This document shows positions 1 through 5,410 of a DNA stretch of 31,785 nt, one piece after another (the first letter of the stretch is position 1; the number at the start of each line of letters is the position of its first letter). This DNA comes from a virus. The notes beneath the pieces are model-generated. The model was not told where the DNA came from. It saw only the letters and a program-made list of their open reading frames with translations, and did not search any database. The stretch spans positions 1 through 31,785 of IMG/VR virus record IMGVR_UViG_3300032516_000108. One strand, 5' to 3'. The position numbers and the translations under genes were made by a program.

Positions 1-1
1 G

Positions 2-313
2 CTCGCTCGACTCGAAGACGTTAGGCTCCTGGTGGAGGAGTTTGTAGATCCTCAGTCAGGAAAGCCTTATGTGGATAAGGTTACGGGCTGGGAGTCCAAG
101 GTACTTTCAAGTGTTGAGTACAAGGTTATCAATTCTTTGGAGGATTTGGTAACCATTGAGGCTACCAATACCATGATTCTATTTCCAGCGAAAATGGAAG
201 GTTCCAAGAGCGTTGAAAAGGTTGTTGCGTGGTTGAAAAATGATGGCAAGGCCCTGTCTTTACTGGGTAAGGCTCAGGGTATAGCCAGCTTGCCGGTCCA
301 CATCAATGGTTGA
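2..313 (+). CDS. Partial CDS, unknown protein (C-terminal part)
   Basis: The reading frame is open from base 2 to the TGA at 311-313, and the gene most likely starts upstream of the window. A GTG at 32 could start a 93-aa protein, but the in-frame residues before it (LARLEDVRLLVEEF) continue naturally into it. The visible part is a small mixed alpha/beta protein with no family I recognise. It has no zinc motif, signal peptide or membrane segment. The residues MILFPAKMEGSKSVEKVVAWL look like a beta strand followed by a helix. A promoter-like site (317-345) and a new gene follow directly, so this may be the last gene of an upstream operon. Confidence 0.6.
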   Translation, partial: LARLEDVRLLVEEFVDPQSGKPYVDKVTGWESKVLSSVEYKVINSLEDLVTIEATNTMILFPAKMEGSKSVEKVVAWLKNDGKALSLLGKAQGIASLPVHING

Positions 314-316
314 GTC

Positions 317-345
317 TGTACAAGCCCAGAAGGCTCTCATAGAAT
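317..345 (+). promoter_or_regulatory. Candidate promoter (TGTACA-N17-TAGAAT)
   Basis: TGTACA at 317-322, a 17-bp spacer and TAGAAT at 340-345, 24 bp upstream of the ATG at 370. The TAGAAT box and the 17-bp spacing match the other TAGAAT promoters in this window. The -35 is poor (4 of 6 to TTGACA), so this is the weakest promoter call of the set. Confidence 0.35.
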
Positions 346-369
346 CCCCGGGTATTGCTCAGGGGGACC

Positions 370-786
370 ATGCGAGTCGAATGTCCGAAGTGCGGGAGCA
401 CGAATGCCCGATACGAGAAGACAGATGCCGAATTGTGGGTGCGGTGTTTTTGCGGGTATTTGAAGTGCGTGTTCACCAAATACGAGCACTTGGAAACTGT
501 GGTAGATGGGAACGACCTTTCTATCAAGTTGCCCAGAAGGGATACCCATTTGTTCAATACTTTGGTTTGCCTGTGGTCCATAGAACCAGCAAATTCAAGA
601 GAAGTAACGGATACTCTGAGATTCAGAGGCCATGATTTCACGGTCAGTGATGTAAGCAGTTATTTGATGATGCTTAAATCCAAGGGACTGGTGCTGGTCG
701 TGGAGTACAGGCGGGGTGTCCCCGATGGAAGTACTTGGGAATGCACCATCGCTACGAATGACCTGCTCGGTGTGAACGACAACTAG
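370..786 (+). CDS. Zinc-ribbon / winged-helix-like protein
   Basis: Protein of 138 aa. I chose ATG 370 (MRVECPKCGS) because CAGGGGGA lies just before it. An in-frame TTG at 355 lacks a comparable site. The N-terminus has a CPKCG knuckle and then, about 17 residues later, CFCG, which together form a typical zinc ribbon. The C-terminal half (SREVTDTLRFRGHDFTVSDV followed by a helix and strand-like VLVVEYRRG) reads like a winged helix-turn-helix with a basic wing. A zinc ribbon plus wHTH suggests a small DNA-binding or transcription-associated phage protein. That role is inferred, and no named family is assigned. It is followed after 9 bp by the CsrA-like gene, probably in the same transcript. 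Confidence 0.75.
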   Translation: MRVECPKCGSTNARYEKTDAELWVRCFCGYLKCVFTKYEHLETVVDGNDLSIKLPRRDTHLFNTLVCLWSIEPANSREVTDTLRFRGHDFTVSDVSSYLMMLKSKGLVLVVEYRRGVPDGSTWECTIATNDLLGVNDN

Positions 787-795
787 GAGAGCTAT

Positions 796-1062
796 ATGGC
801 CCTGTCATTGGGAGTTCAAAAGGGTTCCAAGATTAGGGTTGGAGCTAGTCTGTTGGAAGTCATGAGCGTATCGTACGGTGTCCCGTTGGCCGCTCAGATC
901 CTTGTTGACGAACAGACCTTCCAGATCACGGAGGCTCAGAGTACCGAGATTATCCCCGGGGTGTTCGTCAGCTACGGTGTGAACCCCCGCAGGGTTGATG
1001 TGAGTCCAGCCTGTCGTCTGGCTTTTCAGGCCCCAAGATCTGTGGAGATTACCAGACTATGA
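796..1062 (+). CDS. CsrA/RsmA-like protein with a central insert
   Basis: Protein of 88 aa, ATG 796, with AGGAGA at 784-789. The N-terminus (KGSKIRVGASLLEVMSV) follows the CsrA pattern of strand, Gly, hydrophobic-x-hydrophobic-Gly, then V-x-V. The C-terminus (CRLAFQAPRSVEITRL) aligns closely with the CsrA core (VRIGVNAPKEVSVHR in E. coli), including Ala-Pro, the following Val and the terminal Arg equivalent to the RNA-binding Arg44. The two halves are separated by about 35-40 extra residues not found in classical 60-aa CsrA. CsrA proteins bind GGA motifs in mRNA leaders and control translation. A phage version could act on host or phage mRNAs, but that is inference. It overlaps the next gene by ATGA (1059-1062), which suggests translational coupling. 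The alternative is chance similarity in a small beta protein. Confidence 0.55.
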   Translation: MALSLGVQKGSKIRVGASLLEVMSVSYGVPLAAQILVDEQTFQITEAQSTEIIPGVFVSYGVNPRRVDVSPACRLAFQAPRSVEITRL

Positions 1063-1361
1063 TCCTGAGTCCTCGTGTGCGTCAGATTCTGGATGCAGAA
1101 GGGATTAGTGTTCCCGAGCTAGAGACTATGGTCAAGCTCAGTGCTCCGCACACGGAGGAGGAGTGGAGATTCAATCGCAGATTCCATGAGTGGGTGTTCG
1201 AGGTTGATTCGGATAAGGTCATGGACATGCGTAGTCGGTTGCCCTTTGTTATAGACGTGTCAGGAACAGCGCCTTCCAGGAAGGAGGTTGACCACCTATC
1301 GTGTATGAGCGAGGGCTGTAAAATCTGTGGTTGGCACGGAATTAGGTACCGGTACTATTGA
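1059..1361 (+). CDS. Unknown small protein with C-terminal Cys/His cluster
   Basis: Protein of 100 aa starting at ATG 1059 inside the stop of the previous gene (ATGA overlap), so it is probably translated by coupling. The N-terminus is helical (SPRVRQILDAEGISVPELETMV). The C-terminus contains HLSCMSEGCKICGWHG, a C-x4-C-x2-C-x2-H arrangement that could bind one zinc ion. The protein ends in a basic, aromatic tail (IRYRYY). I do not recognise the family. The TGA stop at 1359-1361 lies inside the -35 box of the next promoter, so the end of this gene is fixed by promoter sequence as well. Confidence 0.7.
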   Translation: MILSPRVRQILDAEGISVPELETMVKLSAPHTEEEWRFNRRFHEWVFEVDSDKVMDMRSRLPFVIDVSGTAPSRKEVDHLSCMSEGCKICGWHGIRYRYY

Positions 1362-1386
1362 CAAATCGATTTTGATGTGTCACAAT
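1358..1386 (+). promoter_or_regulatory. Sigma70-type promoter for the first PTP gene
   Basis: Perfect TTGACA at 1358-1363, 17-bp spacer, CACAAT at 1381-1386. The start site would fall near 1393, and the ATG of the PTP gene is at 1412 with GGAG at 1402-1405. The TGA inside TTGACA is the stop codon of the preceding gene. A 10-bp palindrome (AAATCGATTT, 1363-1372) lies in the spacer and could be an operator. Confidence 0.75.
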
Positions 1387-1411
1387 CTCTTTATCAGCAA
1401 CGGAGTGCTAA

Positions 1412-1912
1412 ATGGCGAAAAGTTCAAAACAGGTTGGTCGGGGAAGCGTAAAACTTCCTATGGGTGTTGGGCAGTATTTTGAGGTCTACGGCGGGCCGTA
1501 CATGGCAAGACCTAAAAGTTTCGTGGGACTGAAGATGGCCGAGGAAATCACTGCCCCGTTTGATGTCGAAATTCCGACACCGGATTTCAATGTTCCCACG
1601 TACGAGCAGGCTCTTGCGGGCCTGCGTCGGATCTTGCCCTTCATTTTGATCGGTCGCCCGGTGTACGTGGGGTGCATGGGTGGTGTTGGACGTACGGGGT
1701 TCATGCTGGCGATTCTGGCCAAGGCCTGGGGGGTTCCCAGCCCTATCAAGTACGTGCGGTCTCAGTACTACGCTCACGCGGTTGAAACCACCCCGCAACA
1801 GCGTTTTGTAGAGAACTTCAAAATCCCGAAGGATGTTCTGCGCAAGATCAGAGTCTATCGGGTGCTGAAATTCTTTCGTGTTGGTCCCCGGAATATGACC
1901 GATTCTGCTTGA
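1412..1912 (+). CDS. Protein tyrosine / dual-specificity phosphatase-like protein (first copy)
   Basis: Protein of 166 aa with GGAG 7 bp before the ATG. Residues 84-96 (VYVGCMGGVGRTG) carry the C-x5-R-T PTP signature with C88 as the candidate nucleophile and R94 as the phosphate-binding Arg. The usual His before the Cys is replaced by Gly. A WPD-type general acid could be D51 or D58 (PFDVEIPTPDF). Downstream, AVETTPQQRFV matches AVESDEQVEFL of the second phosphatase at 3010, so the two are paralogues. PTPs hydrolyse phosphotyrosine or phosphothreonine/serine by a Cys-phosphate intermediate. Whether the target is host or phage is unknown. The gene has its own promoter at 1358, and the stop codon again overlaps the next -35 box. 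The catalytic family is well supported; the substrate is not. Confidence 0.85.
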   Translation: MAKSSKQVGRGSVKLPMGVGQYFEVYGGPYMARPKSFVGLKMAEEITAPFDVEIPTPDFNVPTYEQALAGLRRILPFILIGRPVYVGCMGGVGRTGFMLAILAKAWGVPSPIKYVRSQYYAHAVETTPQQRFVENFKIPKDVLRKIRVYRVLKFFRVGPRNMTDSA

Positions 1913-1937
1913 CAAACCCCGATTATGGGAGTAAAAT
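1909..1937 (+). promoter_or_regulatory. Sigma70-type promoter upstream of the 345-aa gene
   Basis: Perfect TTGACA at 1909-1914, 17-bp spacer, TAAAAT at 1932-1937. The stop TGA of the PTP gene (1910-1912) lies within the -35. The -10 sits in the loop of an inverted repeat (1924-1946). The next gene starts at 1976 with GGAGGAG at 1962-1968. Confidence 0.8.
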
Positions 1938-1946
1938 TCTCCCATA
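1924..1946 (+). promoter_or_regulatory. Inverted repeat around the -10 box, likely operator
   Basis: Eight-base arms TATGGGAG (1924-1931) and CTCCCATA (1939-1946) are exact reverse complements and flank a 7-base loop, TAAAATT, which contains the -10 hexamer. A repressor dimer bound here would cover -10 and the start site. It could also form a hairpin in DNA, but there is no T-run, so it is not a terminator. Confidence 0.6.
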
Positions 1947-1975
1947 GAATCTAAGTCTCACGGAGGAGCGAGTTA

Positions 1976-3013
1976 ATGTCAGATGTTGTTACCTTGTCGG
2001 CCTTGGCGGATCACCCGTTAACCCAGGTGGCTAAGGTCAATGTCTCGGCCAAGCAGTTGGCCGGGGTCTTGAAAGCGGTGGACAAGAAGAATGTTGATAG
2101 GTCCCCGGACATCGAGGCCTTCAAGTTCTACGCGCTGAATCAATTGGTGGGGTTGATTCAGAAGCGCTTCACGAAGAACGAGATCCTGCCAGATTGGGCC
2201 GCAACACCAGTTTCTATGTACATCCAGGAACTGGAAACCCAGCATCGGCCTCTGGTCTGGTACACGTTCCTGATTATTACCAGGGAATTTCGTCACCTTC
2301 TCAATAAGAGCATACTGGTACCTCCCCAGTACAGCCCTGATTTTACTGCATTCTGTCCGAAAATCGCGGACAACTCAGACAATGATTTGATCAATAAGTG
2401 GTTGGCCTATGCTCCTGGTGACGACCTGGAGCACTATTGCCTGTGCATGGAAGCGGGGTTTAATACTCCGAAGTGCTGGGCAAGTAGTTATGGGGGCAAG
2501 CCCTGGGGTCGGATTGCCAAGGCCCTGGCTAAGTACATCGGGGGTCATACCAGCGCAGAGATGTTTATCGATACTGCCTACACCCTGGCCCATAACGGGG
2601 GTCCTATATTTAACAAGAACATGTTCTATCACAACGGGACGGCTTCGTTCAAGAAATTGCTTGACGTTCAGCGCTCTGGGCAGATGTGTGAATTCCTGTG
2701 GTCTAAACAGTACATAAAATGGTATGGAAAGTCTACATCGTTGTCTCAGTTGGAGAGTCTGAGGCTTGTGGTAGAGGCCGCGAAGCCCTGGCTTTCAGAA
2801 ATCGAGGATCACGTTGACTGGTACAAGGTGAAGGCCTTGGGTGGGACTGAGAACCATCTGGAAATGCAGGCTGCTCAGGACAAAGATCATGGGCCTAAGC
2901 AACCCAAGAGCACCATTGTTGAGGGCATGCCGGTAAAAGTTACGGGTTCGATTGCGGTCTATCCCGGTGAAGTTGTTCAGGTCTTTACACGGATCAAAGG
3001 GAGTCAAAAGTGA
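1976..3013 (+). CDS. Unknown 345-aa protein between two phosphatase genes
   Basis: ATG 1976 has a strong GGAGGAG site, and its own promoter lies at 1909. I do not recognise the family. Visible features are a helical N-terminal third, a central stretch with conserved-looking residues (YGGKPWGRIAKALAKYIGG, then ID.AYTLAHNGGPIFNKNMFYH), several Trp and Cys residues, and a C-terminal beta-like tail (MPVKVTGSIAVYPGEVVQVF). The HNGG.IFNK..FYH segment is rich in His, Asn and Tyr and could be a catalytic or ligand site, but this is speculation. It has no signal peptide or membrane segment. It lies between two PTP-like genes and shares a GTGA overlap (3010-3013) with the second, so all three may act together. 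It could be a substrate or partner of the phosphatases. Confidence 0.75.
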   Translation: MSDVVTLSALADHPLTQVAKVNVSAKQLAGVLKAVDKKNVDRSPDIEAFKFYALNQLVGLIQKRFTKNEILPDWAATPVSMYIQELETQHRPLVWYTFLIITREFRHLLNKSILVPPQYSPDFTAFCPKIADNSDNDLINKWLAYAPGDDLEHYCLCMEAGFNTPKCWASSYGGKPWGRIAKALAKYIGGHTSAEMFIDTAYTLAHNGGPIFNKNMFYHNGTASFKKLLDVQRSGQMCEFLWSKQYIKWYGKSTSLSQLESLRLVVEAAKPWLSEIEDHVDWYKVKALGGTENHLEMQAAQDKDHGPKQPKSTIVEGMPVKVTGSIAVYPGEVVQVFTRIKGSQK

Positions 3014-3762
3014 GCAAGAAATTTGGTCAGTCTTGGGGCGGTCAGAAAAGCCTGGGGACGGAGGACTACGAAAGTGATATGGCCTGGGGAGCTGCTGAGA
3101 CGACTTTGAAATTCAAACGCTGTCACGAGACGCATCCGGTGTTGAAAATCGGTGGCGGCACGGTATATGGTGGGTCTTGTTTGACGCCCATTCCGGAGGC
3201 GGACGTGTACATCGGATTTGAGCACGGGATGAAAATTGGGCCACATCATCCGTGGGAAAGAACGCCACTCCATGTGTTTTTTCCGATCACCGACAGGCGT
3301 GCTCCGAGTTCTGCCAAGGAGTTCAAGAAGTTGATCGATTGGACCCTGGCTCAACTTGAGCAGGGTAAGACCCTTCACGTTGGCTGTGTTGGTGGGCATG
3401 GGCGAACGGGCCTGTTCCTGTCGGCGCTGTTTGCGACCCTCAATGGGGATCTTAATGCGATCACGACCGTGCGAAATATGTACTGCAAAAAGGCCGTGGA
3501 GTCAGACGAGCAGGTTGAGTTTCTGGTGAAGCACTATCAAGTGCATGCTGTTCCTGGCACGGACGCCTCTAAGCACAGCCATAGTGGGAAGTTCAATGGG
3601 TCTGGCAAGGATTGGGGCAAGAGTTGGGTGCCCACGGCACCGGCCAAGATCGGAGGTAAGGAGTTCAAGGGCGCGGGTCAGTCCAGGATGTTCGAAGGCC
3701 ACACCAGGACCTGGGCGCCCTTGGGTATGAAAGACAAGTCTATCTGGGGTTCGTTGTTCTAA
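3010..3762 (+). CDS. Protein tyrosine / dual-specificity phosphatase-like protein (second copy, C-terminal extension)
   Basis: Protein of 250 aa from GTG 3010, which overlaps the TGA of the gene before it, with AAGGGAG at 2997-3003. The PTP signature is HVGCVGGHGRTG, with C126 and R132. As in the first copy, Gly replaces the His before the catalytic Cys. D95 in FPITDRRAP is a good candidate for the general acid. AVESDEQVEFLVKH follows, as in the paralogue. It has about 80 extra N-terminal residues and a C-terminal tail of about 70 residues rich in Gly, Ser, Lys and Trp (from SKHSHSGKF to WGSLF), likely disordered and perhaps nucleic-acid or protein binding. Two PTPs in one short region is uncommon for a phage. 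The enzyme class is well supported and the target is unknown. Confidence 0.85.
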   Translation: MSKKFGQSWGGQKSLGTEDYESDMAWGAAETTLKFKRCHETHPVLKIGGGTVYGGSCLTPIPEADVYIGFEHGMKIGPHHPWERTPLHVFFPITDRRAPSSAKEFKKLIDWTLAQLEQGKTLHVGCVGGHGRTGLFLSALFATLNGDLNAITTVRNMYCKKAVESDEQVEFLVKHYQVHAVPGTDASKHSHSGKFNGSGKDWGKSWVPTAPAKIGGKEFKGAGQSRMFEGHTRTWAPLGMKDKSIWGSLF

Positions 3763-3766
3763 CCCC

Positions 3767-3795
3767 TTGACAAACCCTGCCCCTGTGGTTATACT
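3767..3795 (+). promoter_or_regulatory. Near-consensus sigma70 promoter
   Basis: TTGACA at 3767-3772, 17-bp spacer, TATACT at 3790-3795, followed by a gene at 3829. This is the strongest promoter in the window. GTGGTTA occurs twice (3785-3791 and 3803-3809), 18 bp apart, flanking the -10 and start region, and may be an operator. The block CTGTGG plus ATACTAAG is shared with the promoter at 7813. Confidence 0.85.
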
Positions 3796-3828
3796 AAGTA
3801 CGGTGGTTAATCTCAATGGAGTGAGAAA

Positions 3829-4716
3829 ATGGCGGTCATGATGATGTCAACCTCGACTGAAAACTTTTTTAACGGGCTGTTCCCGATGTCGGCTAGTACG
3901 ACCTCGGTAATGGACAAGGTAGCCTATCTTGAAAAGAATGGCGCCAAGATCCAGATCGGACTGTTTCAGTTCTCGATCAAGGTGACCGATGGCCTTGTGG
4001 TAAGCGCCCAGTTGCCCTGCTCTAGTTCTAAGGTCGCCCTGCACGCTGTACCTGAGGGCGGTCTGCTGGAATCAATTCGGCAGAGTGTGGCCGATGTGAT
4101 CGAGAAGGCCCTGGTCGCCCAGGCTTCCCTGCCGAAACAGGCATTTGCCCTGGGTGAGGCTAATCTGGCGGCGAAGCTGGCTGGGGCCGAGAAACAGTCC
4201 GAACCTGTGACTCTTGCTAGTTTGCTCAAAAAGCACTCAGAACCTGACACGGTTGAAGTGCCAATTGCGAAGCCCAAGAGCACGAAGTACGTCAGCCCCC
4301 CTTCCGTGAAAGAGACGTTGGCGGCATCAAAGGCCAAGGACAACCCTAAAGTTCTCGATACCGATGGTCTGGTGTCGGCGGTGATTCTGTTGAAAGATGC
4401 CAAGGCCATTGGGCAGAAGTGCAAGGGCACCAGCGCCGGGGCTGTCTATCGGGCATTTGCTCTGGGTAAGGTCAATCTGGCGGCGAAGCTGGGTGAGGCG
4501 GGCAAGACCGTGAGCATCAGGGCCGAATCCCAGGACTTCACCCCTGTTCTGAAAGACAAGCTCAAGGCGGCGTCTTTTTCAGACAATGGCACGTACATGA
4601 GCATTCACGTGACGCTCGGTGCGGTGCCAGCCATCCGAACCATCGGCGCCCTCTTGTACTCCATGGATTTGGAGTTCGACAAAATAAGTACGAACAAGGA
4701 CTTTTTCAATGTCTAA
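3829..4716 (+). CDS. Unknown 295-aa protein with an internal duplication
   Basis: ATG 3829 with GGAG at 3818-3821, directly downstream of the strongest promoter in the window, so expression may be high. I do not recognise the family. Residues 105-122 (AFALGEANLAAKLAGAEK) and 209-226 (AFALGKVNLAAKLGEAGK) are near-identical. The second copy follows VILLKDAKAIGQKCKGTSAGAVYR, which looks like a folded unit, while the first lies next to a Lys/Pro/Ser-rich linker (about 130-175). The N-terminus is Met/Ser-rich and has a beta-like segment (IQIGLFQFSIKVTDGLVVSAQL). No catalytic motif is visible. It overlaps the next gene by 8 bp and probably starts a short operon running to 5403 or into the polymerase gene. 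Confidence 0.75.
   Translation: MAVMMMSTSTENFFNGLFPMSASTTSVMDKVAYLEKNGAKIQIGLFQFSIKVTDGLVVSAQLPCSSSKVALHAVPEGGLLESIRQSVADVIEKALVAQASLPKQAFALGEANLAAKLAGAEKQSEPVTLASLLKKHSEPDTVEVPIAKPKSTKYVSPPSVKETLAASKAKDNPKVLDTDGLVSAVILLKDAKAIGQKCKGTSAGAVYRAFALGKVNLAAKLGEAGKTVSIRAESQDFTPVLKDKLKAASFSDNGTYMSIHVTLGAVPAIRTIGALLYSMDLEFDKISTNKDFFNV
4141..4492 (+). repeat. Two 40-bp direct repeat copies inside the 295-aa gene
   Basis: Copies at 4141-4180 and 4453-4492 match at 36 of 40 bases, with 19 identical bases in a row (4162-4180 and 4474-4492). They are in the same frame and encode AFALG..NLAAKL. The high nucleotide identity suggests a fairly recent duplication or gene conversion rather than only protein-level constraint. 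Confidence 0.75.
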
Positions 4717-4993
4717 CCCTATGCTGTCCAGCAGTAGTGCTTTGAATACCTCGCCTTCGTCCGGTAAGGAGCGAAGCCAGACATCGAAGACCGTGGATGT
4801 CCTTAAATCCATGAAGGTCGGGGATAAGGGGATTGTGCGGGTGAACGGCATTGACCGAGAGTTGTTCTGTGTAGAGCGTCTGGACGATGGGAACAAGACC
4901 ACTTTCAGGTACAGGCTCATGGCGTACGGCATTGAGATTGCCGAACTTCAGGCTGTTCGTACCAATTCGAACTGGACTTTCAAAGGACTGTGA
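4709..4993 (+). CDS. Unknown 94-aa protein
   Basis: ATG 4709 overlaps the end of the previous gene (stop 4714-4716). The first 30 residues are Ser/Thr-rich and probably disordered. The remainder (VLKSMKVGDKGIVRVNGIDRELFCVERLDDGNKTTFRYRLMAYGIEIAEL) looks like a small beta-barrel or SH3-like fold with alternating hydrophobic residues. No family is recognised. The stop TGA (4991-4993) overlaps the start of the next gene, which suggests coupling. Confidence 0.65.
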   Translation: MSNPMLSSSSALNTSPSSGKERSQTSKTVDVLKSMKVGDKGIVRVNGIDRELFCVERLDDGNKTTFRYRLMAYGIEIAELQAVRTNSNWTFKGL

Positions 4994-5403
4994 TGAAAAA
5001 CGAGCTGATGTTTAAGTTGGCAGACACCATGAACATGCACTTGTACGAAGTGGATGGGAAGGTCCGGGGGTTTGAGGCTAAGCACGCTGATGTCGGTGGG
5101 GCCTGGAATCTCTCTCACCATGTGACGCTGATCGTGGACGAGCAGGGAGACAATCTGGTGACCGCGTTCGTGCGGATCATGAAGCACCTGTGGTCCTACG
5201 TAGTAGTCACAGAAGCCGGAATCTGGGCTATCATGTTCGACGGTGATAGCGCCAAAATTCGAGTTGGGTCCGAGCACGAGTTCGGACTCGGCAGTGCGTC
5301 TGCCAGCTTGAAGAAGATCAGAGGCAGTGCTACCCAAGCTTTTTCTATGGAGAATGGCATATGGATTCAGGTGGATGCCAAGGTCTTGATGGGCTCGACC
5401 TGA
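4993..5403 (+). CDS. Unknown 136-aa protein
   Basis: ATG 4993 is chosen over the in-frame GTG at 4990 because it lies 5 bp after AAAGGA (4982-4987). The start shares a base with the preceding TGA. The protein looks beta-rich (HHVTLIVDEQGDNLVTAFVRIM, WSYVVVTEAGIWAIMFDGDSAKIRV) with a short amphipathic N-terminus. No motif or family is recognised. It ends 7 bp before the DNA polymerase start. That gene has no clear ribosome site, so polymerase translation may depend on ribosomes finishing this gene. Confidence 0.65.
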   Translation: MKNELMFKLADTMNMHLYEVDGKVRGFEAKHADVGGAWNLSHHVTLIVDEQGDNLVTAFVRIMKHLWSYVVVTEAGIWAIMFDGDSAKIRVGSEHEFGLGSASASLKKIRGSATQAFSMENGIWIQVDAKVLMGST

Positions 5404-5410
5404 TTAGCAG

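Noticed and set aside
306-635. 109-aa + strand frame overlapping the zinc-ribbon gene
   Set aside because: It overlaps a clear zinc-ribbon gene in another frame and lacks a ribosome site.
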